The notes under the pieces are model-generated. The model was not told the DNA's origin. It did no database searches and saw nothing but the letters and a program-made list of their open reading frames with translations. The translations under genes were made by a program, and so were the position numbers. DNA of 64,000 bases from Burkholderia oklahomensis C6786 (lineage in GTDB: Bacteria > Pseudomonadota > Gammaproteobacteria > Burkholderiales > Burkholderiaceae). Numbering within the stretch: position 1 is the stretch's first letter; each line of letters starts with the position of its first letter. Positions 1 to 8,101 of the stretch are shown piece by piece. The stretch is taken from contig NZ_CP009555.1 in assembly GCF_000959365.1 (NCBI RefSeq), forward strand, positions 3,348,001 through 3,412,000, written 5' to 3'.

Positions 1-1
1 G

Positions 2-1501
2 TCCGTACCTGGCGTCGAGCGCGCGCAAACGCGGTGGCGCGCACTTGCGATGTCGGGCGCGCTGCTCTGCGCGTTGACGGGCTGCATGGTCGGGCCGTCG
101 TACCGGCCGCCGGACGCGTCGTCGCTGAAGATCCCCGACGCATGGCACGCGACGTTGCCGCATGGCGGCAGCGTCGTCGAGCTCGCCCGCTGGTGGCGTC
201 AGTTCGACGATCCGGCGCTGTCGTCGCTGATCGACGCCGCGCAGGCCGACAGCCCGACGATCGACGCGGCCGTCGCGCGCATGAGGCAGGCGCGGGCGAG
301 CCGCGCGACGAGCGGCGCGGGCCTGCTGCCGAAGCTCGACGGCGTCGCGTCGTTCAACCGGTCGAACGCGAACACGCAGGCGGTGACGTCGAGCGACGTG
401 AGCCATTCGACGTCGATCGAGAGCGGCGAGCTCGACACGACGCGCGGCGGACTGCAGGCATCGTGGGAAATCGATCTGTTCGGCAAGACGCGGCGCAGGA
501 TGCAGGCCGGCGACGCGCGCATCGACGCGAGCGTCGCCGATTGGCACGACGCGCGCGTGAGCGTCGCGGCCGACGTGGCCGACGCGTATTTCCGCACGCG
601 CGCGTGCGAGTCGCTCGTCGACGCGCAGGAGGACGAACAGCGCTCGCGGATCGCGACCGACGCGGTGACGCGGCGGCGCGTCGCGGCGGGCTTTCTGTCG
701 CCGTCCGACGCGGCGCTGCCGAAGGCGTCGATCGCGGAGGGCGACGACGTGCTCGAGCGCCAGCGCGCCGAATGCGAGGCGGACCGCAACGCGCTCGTCG
801 CGCTGACCGGCTTGCCGAGAGGCGAGCTCGACGCGCGGCTCGCGGCCGGCCGCGCGACGGTGCCGGAGCCGCGCGACGGCGCGATCGACGCGCTGCCGGC
901 GCGCGCGATCGAACAGCGTCCCGACGTGCGCTCGTCGGAGCGTGCGCTCGCCGCGGCGAGCGCGGAGATCGGCGAGGCGATCGCGGCGCGCCTGCCTTCG
1001 CTGTCGCTCGGCGGATCGATCGAAATCGACCGGTACCGGGTCACGGGACAGGCGCTGACGCTGCGGCCGTGGTCGTTCGGCCCGTCGCTCAGCGTGCCGC
1101 TCTTCGACGGCGGCAGCGGCGCCGCGCGCGTCGAGGGCGCGCGCGGCCGCTACGACGAAGCGCTCGCGAACTACAAACGAAAGGTCAGGCAGGCGGTGAT
1201 GGAAGTCGAAAACGCGTTGGCGAGAATCGATGCGTCGCTCGGGCGGCAACGGGCCGCGCTCGTCGCGCAGGAGAATTACGGGCGCTATGCGCAGACCGTC
1301 GAGCGGCGGTTTCGCGCGGGCGCGAGCGACGTGCTCGAAGTCGAGACGGCGCGCCGGCAATACGTGACGAGCCGCCAGTCGGTCGCGTCCGCGCGGCTCG
1401 AACGCGCGCAGGCGTGGATCGCGCTGTATCGCGCGGTCGGCGGCGGCTGGCGGCAGGCGGACGTGCGCGATGCGCGCGCATCCGGCACGGTGACGCGATG
1501 A
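2..1501 (+). CDS. Outer-membrane efflux lipoprotein (NodT/OprM family), 5'-partial
   Basis: This is the outer-membrane channel of a tripartite RND exporter, family TolC/OprM. From the ATG at position 50 the protein has 483 residues. The lipobox LTGC follows almost at once, leaving no charged n-region. The frame is open to the window edge and encodes a basic stretch (RAQTRWR) before the hydrophobic segment, so I infer that the true start lies upstream of the window. After the Cys come the usual GPSYRPP lipoprotein start and two long alpha-helical repeats, including QASWEIDLFGKTRR, a hallmark of the family. The stop overlaps the next start (ATGA), so the gene is translationally coupled to the adaptor gene. 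The substrate cannot be read from sequence. The position next to a peptide synthetase operon suggests peptide export, which is inference. Confidence 0.93.
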   Translation, partial: SVPGVERAQTRWRALAMSGALLCALTGCMVGPSYRPPDASSLKIPDAWHATLPHGGSVVELARWWRQFDDPALSSLIDAAQADSPTIDAAVARMRQARASRATSGAGLLPKLDGVASFNRSNANTQAVTSSDVSHSTSIESGELDTTRGGLQASWEIDLFGKTRRRMQAGDARIDASVADWHDARVSVAADVADAYFRTRACESLVDAQEDEQRSRIATDAVTRRRVAAGFLSPSDAALPKASIAEGDDVLERQRAECEADRNALVALTGLPRGELDARLAAGRATVPEPRDGAIDALPARAIEQRPDVRSSERALAAASAEIGEAIAARLPSLSLGGSIEIDRYRVTGQALTLRPWSFGPSLSVPLFDGGSGAARVEGARGRYDEALANYKRKVRQAVMEVENALARIDASLGRQRAALVAQENYGRYAQTVERRFRAGASDVLEVETARRQYVTSRQSVASARLERAQAWIALYRAVGGGWRQADVRDARASGTVTR

Positions 1502-2730
1502 GGGGCGCGCGCGCATCGTCCGTCGTCGGGTTCGTCGCGGCGCTCGCCGCGGCAATGGCGGCGCTCGCGGGCGGCTGCGGGCCGTCGCGGCAGTCGGAGG
1601 CGCATCCGGTCGCGAATCGGACCGGGGATCAGACCGCGATTCAGACCGCGGATCATCCCGAGCATCGGCCCACGAACCCGGTCGAGAACGCGGCGAGCGA
1701 GCCGGCCGCGCTCGGCGTGACCGTCGTCACGCCCGAGCTGCGGGATTGGGAGACGCGCGAGCATGCGAGCGGCAGCGTCGCCGCGTTCGAGGAGATCGAG
1801 TTGACGGCGCCCGGCGACCTGCCGCTCGCGGACGTGAGCGCGCACGTCGGCGACCGGGTTCGCAAGGGGCAGGCGCTCGCGCGTTTCGATACGGCCGGCC
1901 TCGCGGTGAAGCGCGCCGAGGCGCAGGCGGGCGTCGCCGAGGCGAAAGCGAGGCTCGCGCAGGCGAGCGCGCAGCTCGAGGGCGCGAAGACGCTCGACGC
2001 GACGGGCTCGATCAGCCGGCAGGAGCTGATCAAGACGCAGACGCAGGCGACGGTGGGCGTCGCGCAGCTCGCGAGCGCGCGGGCGCGTCTCGCGGGCGTC
2101 GAGCTGCAACTGCGCCAGGCGGTCGTGCGCGCGCCGGACGACGGCGTCATCGCGAGCCGCGCCGCGATCGAAGGCGCGGCGCCCGCCGCCGGCGCGACGC
2201 TGTTCAAGCTGATCCGCGGCGGCCGCCTCGAATGGCGTGCGCAGATGGGCGCGGGCGCGCTCGCCGCGATCCGCCCGGGGCAGCCGGCCGAGATCGTGCG
2301 CGCCGACGGCGGCACGACGCTCGGCACCGTGCGGCAGGTGTCGCCCGTGCTCGACAAGACGACGCTGACGGGCATCGTCTACGTCGACCTGCCGGCCGAT
2401 TCGGGGCTGCGGGCGGGCAGTTTCGTGTCGGGCGCGATCGTGACGGGACGCACGCGCGCGCTCACGCTGCCCGATTCGGCGGTGCTCGCGCGCGACGGCT
2501 TCCATTACGCGTGGACGATCGACGCGCACGATCGCGTGCATCCCGTGAAGCTCGTGCGTGGCAGGGCGCAGGGCCGGCGCGTCGAGGTGCTCGCCGGGCT
2601 GCGCGCGGGCGAGCGCGTCGTCGCGTCCGGCGCGGGGCTCCTCGACGACGGCGACACGGTGACGATCGTCGCCACGGCCGGCCCGGCGGACGCGCCCGCG
2701 CGCGTCGCGCCGAACGGGGGCCGTCCGTGA
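1498..2730 (+). CDS. RND efflux periplasmic adaptor (HlyD/AcrA family)
   Basis: The product is a 410-residue membrane-fusion protein linking the inner-membrane pump to the outer-membrane channel. The ATG at 1498 overlaps the stop of the upstream gene by four bases (ATGA), which fixes the start. The N-terminus is a signal peptide with a run of Ala and Gly ending at LAGGC, so a lipid anchor is possible, though that lipobox is not ideal. The middle holds the barrel-sandwich and hairpin region (DVSAHVGDRVRKGQALARFD, then an Ala/Gln-rich coiled-coil segment and VRAPDDGVIASR). A beta-barrel with RAGSFVSGAIV and a C-terminal AGERVVASGAGLLDDGD motif follow, as expected for the AcrA/MexA family. Its stop overlaps the GTG start of the pump gene. 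Confidence 0.94.
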   Translation: MRGARASSVVGFVAALAAAMAALAGGCGPSRQSEAHPVANRTGDQTAIQTADHPEHRPTNPVENAASEPAALGVTVVTPELRDWETREHASGSVAAFEEIELTAPGDLPLADVSAHVGDRVRKGQALARFDTAGLAVKRAEAQAGVAEAKARLAQASAQLEGAKTLDATGSISRQELIKTQTQATVGVAQLASARARLAGVELQLRQAVVRAPDDGVIASRAAIEGAAPAAGATLFKLIRGGRLEWRAQMGAGALAAIRPGQPAEIVRADGGTTLGTVRQVSPVLDKTTLTGIVYVDLPADSGLRAGSFVSGAIVTGRTRALTLPDSAVLARDGFHYAWTIDAHDRVHPVKLVRGRAQGRRVEVLAGLRAGERVVASGAGLLDDGDTVTIVATAGPADAPARVAPNGGRP

Positions 2731-5700
2731 ACTTCCTCGCGTGGTCGATCCGCCGGCCGCTGCCGACGATTCTGCTGTTCGCGCTGCTGTGCGTCGGCGG
2801 CGCGGTCGGATTTCGCGCGTTGCCCGTCGCCGAGCTGCCGAGCGTCGACGCGCCCGTCGTCACCATCGACGCGAGCCTGCCGGGAGCGACGCCGTCGCAG
2901 GTCGAGCGCGAGATCACGCGGCCGATCGAGCAGGGCGTCGCCGGGATCGGCGCGGCGCGGCGCGTGCTGTCGCGCGTGACCGACGGCCGCTCGCATACGA
3001 CGATCCAGTTCGCGCTCGAGGCCGACCCGCGCGACGCGCTCGAACGCGTGCGCGCGGCCGTCGGCCGTCTGCGCGGCAGCCTGCCGCCGGACATGCCGGA
3101 GCCCGTCGTCGCGCAGGAGCGCATCGAGCGCGTGCTGCTGACCTACGCGGCGTCGTCCGCCCGGCTCGATCCCGTCGATCTGTCGTGGTTCGTCGATTCG
3201 ACGCTCAGCAAGGCGCTGCTCGCGGTGCCGGGCGTCGCGCGGGTCGAGCGGCAAGGCGGCGTGGACCGGCAGATCGATGTCGCGTTGAATCCGGTCGCGC
3301 TGCAGGCGCTGCGCATCGACGCGGGCGACGTCGCGCAGCAGGTGCGCGCGCGGCTCGCGGACACGCCGGCCGCGCGCATCGACGTCGGCGGCCGCGCGCA
3401 GTCGGTGCGGATGGAGAACGCGCAGACGAGCGTCGCGGAACTCGGCGCGCTCGATCTGTCGCTCGGCGACGGCCGGCGCGTGACGCTCGCCGACATCGCC
3501 GCGATCGACGACGCGTTCGCGCCGCCGAAGCAGATCGCGCTGCTCGACGGGCGGCCCGTCGTCGGCGTGCAGGTGATGCAGGCGCCGGGCGCGGACGAGG
3601 TTCGCGTCGCGCAGGGCGTGCGCGACGCGATCGAGACGCTGCGGCGCGCGCATCCCGGCATCGACGTGCGCGGCGTCGCGGACTACGTCGCGCCGATCCA
3701 GCGCGTGTTCGACGGCGCGATGTCCGCGCTGTACGAGGGCTGCGTGCTCGCCGTCTTGATCGTGTGGCTGTTCCTGCGCGACTGGCGCGCGACGCTCGTG
3801 TCGGCGTCGGCATTGCCGCTGTCGATCCTGCCCGCGTTCCTCGCGATGGCGTGGCTCGGCTTCTCGCTGAACCAGCTGACGATGCTCGCGCTGATCCTCG
3901 TGATCGGCGTGCTCGTCGACGACGCGATCGTCGAGGTCGAGAACATCGCGCGTCACCTCGGCGACGGCAAGCCGCCGTTCGCCGCCGCGCTCGACGGCGC
4001 GCGGGAAATCGGCGTGGCCGTCATCGCGACCTCGCTCACGCTCGTCGCGGTGTTCCTGCCGACCGCGTTCATGAACGGCGCGATCGGCCGCTATTTCAAG
4101 CAGTTCGGCTGGACCGCGGCGGCGGCCGTGCTCGCGTCGCTCGTCGTCGCGCGTCTGCTCACGCCGATGATGTCCGCATATTGCCTGCGCCGCGCGCCGC
4201 CGCCGCGCGGCGAGAGCCGGACGATGCGCGGCTATCTCGCGTGCGTGCGTTGGTGCGTCGCGCGGCCATGGCGGTGCCTGTTCTTCGGCGCGGCGTTCGT
4301 CTGCGCGTCGGTCGCCGCGCTTGCGTCGCTGCCGAAGGCCTTTCTGCCGGCGCAGGATCGCGCCGAGATCGTCGTCGGCGTGCGGGCGCCGCCCGGCAGC
4401 GATCTCGATGCGACGCGCGCGGCGGTCGAGGCCGCGCGACGCGCGGCGGCGGGCGTCGCGGGAATCGCGTCGATCTACGCGACGATCGGCGACGGCTCGG
4501 CGTCCGGCGGCGGCGCCGCCGATTCGGCCGTGCTGACCGTCGCGCTGACGCCGCCCGGCACGCGCACGCGGTCGCAGGCGCAGGTCGAGGCCGAGCTCGC
4601 GCGCCGCTTCGCCGCGGTGCCGGGCGTGCGCTTCACGGTCGGCGACAAGCAGACGGACAAGGTGGCGTCGATGGTGCTGTCGAGCCGCGACGGCGCTCTG
4701 CTCGAGCGGACCGCGCGCGGCGTCGAGCGGGCGCTGCGCGCGGCGCCCGGGCTCGGCGCGGTCGGCTCGACGGCGGGCGCGCGCCGGCCGGCGATCGGCA
4801 TCGCGATCGACGGGCCGCGGGCCGCGGCGCTCGGCGTCACGCGCGAGGCCGCGGGCGACGCGCTGCGGATCGCGACGATGGGCGACGCGCCCGAGCGTCT
4901 GCCGCGGCTCGACGTCGGGAGTCGCCAGGTGCCGGTTCGCGTGCATGCGGCGCCCGGCGCGCCCGGCGCGCCCGGCGCGGACGATGGGTTGTCGCGGCTC
5001 TTCGTGCCGGGCCGCGACGGCAGCGTGCCGCTGTCGAGCGTCGCGCGTCTGACGGAAGACAGCGAGCCCGCGCAGATCGACCGGCGCGACGGCGAGCGCT
5101 ATGTGACGCTCGATATCGGGCTCGCCGGCCGGCCGCTCGGCGATGTGATCGCGCAGGTCGACCGGCTGCCCGAGGTGCGCGATCTGCCGGCCGGCGTGCG
5201 CCGAATCGCGAGCGGCGACGCCGAATCGCTCGACGAGCTGTTCGGCGGCTTCTATTACGCGATGCTGTTCGGGCTCGCGTGCGTGTACGCGATCCTCGTC
5301 CTGCTGTTCGGCGGCTTCGTGCTGCCGGCGACGGTGCTCGTCGCGCTGCCGCTGTCGCTCGGCGGGGCGGCCGCGCTGCTCGCGCTGTGCGGGCTCAGCC
5401 TGTCGCTCGCGTCGCTCGTCGGCTTGCTGATGTTGATGGGCCTGTGCACGAAGAACTCGATCCTGCTCGTGCAGTACGTGATCGTCGCGCGCGAGCGGCG
5501 GCGGCTGTCGCGCGTCGACGCGATCGTCGACGCATGCCGCAAGCGCGCGCGGCCAATCGCGATGACGACGTTCGCGATGATGGCCGGCCTGCTGCCGCTC
5601 GCGTTCGATGCGCAGGGCGACGTGTTCCGCTCGGCGATGGCGATCACCGTGATCGGCGGCCTCGTCACGTCGACCGCGCTGAGCCTGCTGCTCGTGCCCG

Positions 5701-5939
5701 TCGCGTTCGTCGTGCTGGACGGGGTGCAGGCGGGGCTGTCGAAGCGGTTCGCGCCGCGCGTCGGCGAACCGGCGCGCGGCGACGGCGGGCTTGACGGCGG
5801 CGATGGTGACGACGGCGGCGACGGCAGTGACGGCGAGGGCCGAGGCCGCGAAGGCGTTGGCGTCGGCGACGATGGCAGCGGCGCGCGCGAGATCGCCGCG
5901 CGCCAGCGCATCGACGAGGCGCCTGTCCGCAGCGCGTAG
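2727..5939 (+). CDS. RND multidrug/peptide efflux pump, inner-membrane subunit (AcrB/HAE1-type)
   Basis: The protein has 1070 residues, normal for this family, and starts with GTG at 2727 inside the adaptor stop (GTGA). It is a proton-driven resistance-nodulation-division transporter. The N-terminal membrane helix (FLAWSIRRPLPTILLF) precedes a large periplasmic loop. The proton-relay acidic pair is in TM4 (VLVDDAIVEVENIARH) and the conserved Lys is in TM10 (LLMLMGLCTKNSILLVQYV). A second periplasmic loop follows the mid-protein repeat. The last roughly 55 residues are an unusual Gly/Asp-rich tail encoded by a GGCGAC-like simple repeat (about 5776-5850), absent from typical members. The three-gene order lipoprotein-adaptor-pump resembles exporters beside Pseudomonas lipopeptide clusters, so this may export the product of the neighbouring NRPS. 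Confidence 0.95.
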   Translation: MNFLAWSIRRPLPTILLFALLCVGGAVGFRALPVAELPSVDAPVVTIDASLPGATPSQVEREITRPIEQGVAGIGAARRVLSRVTDGRSHTTIQFALEADPRDALERVRAAVGRLRGSLPPDMPEPVVAQERIERVLLTYAASSARLDPVDLSWFVDSTLSKALLAVPGVARVERQGGVDRQIDVALNPVALQALRIDAGDVAQQVRARLADTPAARIDVGGRAQSVRMENAQTSVAELGALDLSLGDGRRVTLADIAAIDDAFAPPKQIALLDGRPVVGVQVMQAPGADEVRVAQGVRDAIETLRRAHPGIDVRGVADYVAPIQRVFDGAMSALYEGCVLAVLIVWLFLRDWRATLVSASALPLSILPAFLAMAWLGFSLNQLTMLALILVIGVLVDDAIVEVENIARHLGDGKPPFAAALDGAREIGVAVIATSLTLVAVFLPTAFMNGAIGRYFKQFGWTAAAAVLASLVVARLLTPMMSAYCLRRAPPPRGESRTMRGYLACVRWCVARPWRCLFFGAAFVCASVAALASLPKAFLPAQDRAEIVVGVRAPPGSDLDATRAAVEAARRAAAGVAGIASIYATIGDGSASGGGAADSAVLTVALTPPGTRTRSQAQVEAELARRFAAVPGVRFTVGDKQTDKVASMVLSSRDGALLERTARGVERALRAAPGLGAVGSTAGARRPAIGIAIDGPRAAALGVTREAAGDALRIATMGDAPERLPRLDVGSRQVPVRVHAAPGAPGAPGADDGLSRLFVPGRDGSVPLSSVARLTEDSEPAQIDRRDGERYVTLDIGLAGRPLGDVIAQVDRLPEVRDLPAGVRRIASGDAESLDELFGGFYYAMLFGLACVYAILVLLFGGFVLPATVLVALPLSLGGAAALLALCGLSLSLASLVGLLMLMGLCTKNSILLVQYVIVARERRRLSRVDAIVDACRKRARPIAMTTFAMMAGLLPLAFDAQGDVFRSAMAITVIGGLVTSTALSLLLVPVAFVVLDGVQAGLSKRFAPRVGEPARGDGGLDGGDGDDGGDGSDGEGRGREGVGVGDDGSGAREIAARQRIDEAPVRSA
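5776..5850 (+). repeat. GGCGAC-type simple repeat in the pump C-terminus
   Basis: Imperfect six-base units encode a Gly/Asp-rich tail beyond the last membrane helix of the RND pump. The unit is a multiple of three, so slippage would change tail length without breaking the frame. Confidence 0.7.
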
Positions 5940-6121
5940 CCCCGGCCACCCGACGCGACGCCTGTGCGCCGGCGACCCGGCCGATGTCCCGCAATTCATC
6001 GGCAGACGCGCACCGCGGCGACGTCTACGATGCACGTACCGATCGACGCGACCCGATCGACGGCGCGGTTGCGGCCCGGCGGACGGCGGGCCGCAATGAA
6101 TCGACCATCGACGAGGACACC

Positions 6122-6856
6122 GTGATCCGGCCGATCCCGAAGACGCTTCATCAGATCTGGTATCAAGGCGAGCATGCGCTGCCGGAGAAATATCGGCGCT
6201 ACCGGGCGTCGTGGCGGCGCAACCATCCGGACTGGACGCTGCGCCTCTGGGATGCGCGCGCGCTGCGCGAGCACGTCGCCGCGCATCATCGCTGGTTCCT
6301 GCCGCGCTACGACGCGTTCGCGCACGACATCCAGCGCATCGACAGCGCGCGCTACTGCGTGCTCGCCACGTTCGGCGGCCTGTACGCCGACGTCGACATC
6401 GAGAGCCTGCGGCCCGTCGATGCGCTGCTCGACGGTCACGAGCTCGTGCTGTCGGCGACGCGCGGCTACAACAACGCGCTGATCGGCAGCGCGCCCGGAC
6501 ATCCGCTGTGGCGGACGGTGCTCGACGCGCTTCGCGACGGCGCGACGGCGCCGCTCGACGACATGCCGGCGCGTCTGCGCACGAGCGCGTCGGTGCGGAT
6601 CGCGGCGACGACCGGGCCGCGCTTCTTCACGATGTGCGTCGAGCGAAGCGGCGTGACGGCGTCGCATACGACGCTGCGCTGCCCCGGCCATTATTTCGAG
6701 CCGGATGCGGCGCAGGCGGCGAGCGTCGGCGCGCTCGCCGCGTACGGCCGGCACGACATGGATCTCAACTGGCAGTCGCTGTCCGCGCGGCTGCTGTCGA
6801 GGCTTTCGCGATCGGTTTTCGCGGCGTGCGCGAAGCTGCGCGGCAAGCGCGCATGA
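6122..6856 (+). CDS. Glycosyltransferase with DXD motif (Och1-like / capsular sugar transferase family)
   Basis: The sequence carries the signature of the DXD-containing sugar-binding glycosyltransferases: IPKTLHQIWYQG at the N-terminus, WTLRLWD, then SARYCVLATFGGLYADVDIE with the metal-binding DVD motif. The chosen GTG start (6122) lies five residues before the family's usual first motif and is preceded by a GAGGAC ribosome site. An in-frame ATG at 5984 would add 46 low-complexity residues (290 in total). The short C-terminal part ends near a hydrophobic/basic stretch (LLSRLSRSVFAACAKLRGKR). The donor sugar and acceptor are unknown. It follows the exporter genes and faces the NRPS operon and a decayed sugar epimerase, so it may once have glycosylated the peptide. 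A role in surface polysaccharide is equally possible. Confidence 0.8.
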   Translation: MIRPIPKTLHQIWYQGEHALPEKYRRYRASWRRNHPDWTLRLWDARALREHVAAHHRWFLPRYDAFAHDIQRIDSARYCVLATFGGLYADVDIESLRPVDALLDGHELVLSATRGYNNALIGSAPGHPLWRTVLDALRDGATAPLDDMPARLRTSASVRIAATTGPRFFTMCVERSGVTASHTTLRCPGHYFEPDAAQAASVGALAAYGRHDMDLNWQSLSARLLSRLSRSVFAACAKLRGKRA

Positions 6857-6896
6857 GCGCGGGCCGTGCGCCGCGCGCGTGCGAAGCGCCCGCGTG

Positions 6897-7259
6897 ATAC
6901 GACGGTCGGCTAACGCCTTCGGCGACGCGCAGGCCGTCGGTCATTTCGTCGATCAGCGCGTACGGCGTCGTCGTCGTGCGCCCGTCCGGAGTGTGCGTGC
7001 GGCCCCTCGTTGGATCGCCGAGGTAGCAGATGTGGTCGCCGATGCGCGCGCAGGCGACGGACATGACGGCCGGCTTGCGCCCGCTCGCGCGGCCGAGCGC
7101 GTCGATCGCCGAGAGGCTGTTGTCCGCGCCGCCGCCGAGGTTGTGGACCTCGGCGGCGCGCGGCGCGTCGGAGCACGCGCGGATGAAGCCGGGTGCGAGC
7201 GTGTCGACGACTTCGAAGCCGATCGGGCCGCCCGAGCCGGTGACGAGCCGCGCGGACAT
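6897..7259 (-). pseudogene. NAD-dependent sugar epimerase remnant (internal deletion)
   Basis: A minus-strand reading frame starting at 7259 begins with a Rossmann dinucleotide motif (VTGSGGPIG). Within about ten residues it jumps to sequence that matches the C-terminal third of CDP-paratose-2-epimerase-like enzymes: EVHNLGGGADNS, then RIGDHICYLGDPTR, then YALIDEMTDGLR. The catalytic Tyr-x-x-x-Lys region and most of the fold are missing. I read it as an extended short-chain dehydrogenase that lost its middle by an in-frame deletion. The start lies ten bases after the stop of the hydroxylase gene, so it was the last gene of the NRPS operon. The frame runs on to 6765 with unrelated sequence overlapping the end of the glycosyltransferase gene. 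Confidence 0.65.
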
Positions 7260-7269
7260 GATCGCGCGC

Positions 7270-7794
7270 TCAGTAGGTGTAGAACTCGGCGGGGAACGTC
7301 ACGGCGCGCGACGGGTCGCGCTTGAAGTCGAACAGCAGCACGACCCGCGTCTTCGTGCCGCGATTCCATGCTTCGTGCTCGGTGGTGTCGTCGAACACGA
7401 GACACGAGCCCGCGCTCCAGCTCCGCACTTCCGGGCCCACGCGGATCGCGCAGTTCTCGGAGGGCTTGAGGCCGACGTGGCAGCGAAGCACTTCGTTCGT
7501 GTAGCCGTAGTGCGGGCCGATGTAGGTGCCGGGGGCGAGCGACGAGAAGCCGGCGTTGACGAGTCCCGGCACGGATTCGAGCAGGCGCGTCGTCTGCGGG
7601 CACAGCAGGCAGTTCTGCTCGATGCGCCGCTCCGCTTTGACGAGCGGAAAGACCGTCCAGTTGCCGTCGTAGATGCTGGTCTCGGGCCACTTGGTGAACG
7701 CGGTTTGCGCGAGGTTGTCGAGCTCGTGCAGGATGGTTTCCCAGCCGCGTGCGACGGCGGGGATGGCGGTGAACAGCTCGGGCGGATAGAACAC
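7270..7794 (-). CDS. Aspartyl/asparaginyl beta-hydroxylase-family dioxygenase
   Basis: The product is a 174-residue Fe(II)/2-oxoglutarate oxygenase of the aspartyl/asparaginyl beta-hydroxylase family. The GTG start at 7794 is chosen because it has AAGGAG eight bases upstream. An ATG at 8037 would add 81 residues of low-quality sequence overlapping the preceding small ORF. Visible signature residues are GTYIGPHYGYTNEVLRCH (first iron His), IRVGPEVRSWSAGSCLVFDD, the distal His in TEHEAWN, and the Arg of TRVVLLFD that would hold 2-oxoglutarate. In NRPS operons such enzymes hydroxylate an amino acid, free or carrier-bound, at the beta carbon. The substrate here is not evident. It sits 85 bases downstream of the 73-residue ORF and is likely co-transcribed with the synthetases. 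Confidence 0.87.
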   Translation of the reverse strand: MFYPPELFTAIPAVARGWETILHELDNLAQTAFTKWPETSIYDGNWTVFPLVKAERRIEQNCLLCPQTTRLLESVPGLVNAGFSSLAPGTYIGPHYGYTNEVLRCHVGLKPSENCAIRVGPEVRSWSAGSCLVFDDTTEHEAWNRGTKTRVVLLFDFKRDPSRAVTFPAEFYTY

Positions 7795-7879
7795 GGTCGT
7801 TTCTCCTTGTCGTGGGTCGTAGGCGAATGCGTCGCGGATCGGCGCGCGTCGGCGGGCCACGCGATCGGCTCGGGCCGCG

Positions 7880-8101
7880 TCATCGACGGGCTCGCGATGC
7901 GACGAGCATCGCATCGACGTCGCGCATCGCGCGTGCGGGCCGCGCGTGGAACGCGCGGCCCGGATCGTGAGCGGCGCCGAAGCTCGTGTAGACGACGGGC
8001 CGCTCCCCGATGCGGACGAGTCGAAATCCTGCCGCACGTGCCGCTGCGGCCCGCCGGGGCCGCAGGCCGGTCGAGGCGACGTTGACGAACGGCGCTTTCA
8101 T
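7880..8101 (-). CDS. Small hypothetical protein coupled to NRPS-4
   Basis: This 73-residue reading frame starts at an ATG that overlaps the NRPS-4 stop codon by four bases (ATGA), as at several other junctions of the operon. The N-terminus is MKAPFVNVASTG and is followed by an Arg/Ala-rich stretch and FRLVRIGERPVVYTSFG. I do not recognise a family. There is no signal peptide and no membrane segment. The coupling argues that it is translated. The Arg-rich composition is also what random high-GC sequence gives, so it may be spurious or a decayed gene. Confidence 0.45.
   Translation of the reverse strand: MKAPFVNVASTGLRPRRAAAARAAGFRLVRIGERPVVYTSFGAAHDPGRAFHARPARAMRDVDAMLVASRARR

Noticed and set aside
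34..1497. Open frame upstream of and fused to the adaptor gene
   Set aside because: Residues before the ATG at 1498 are Arg-rich shadow of the outer-membrane channel gene; the ATGA overlap gives the natural start.
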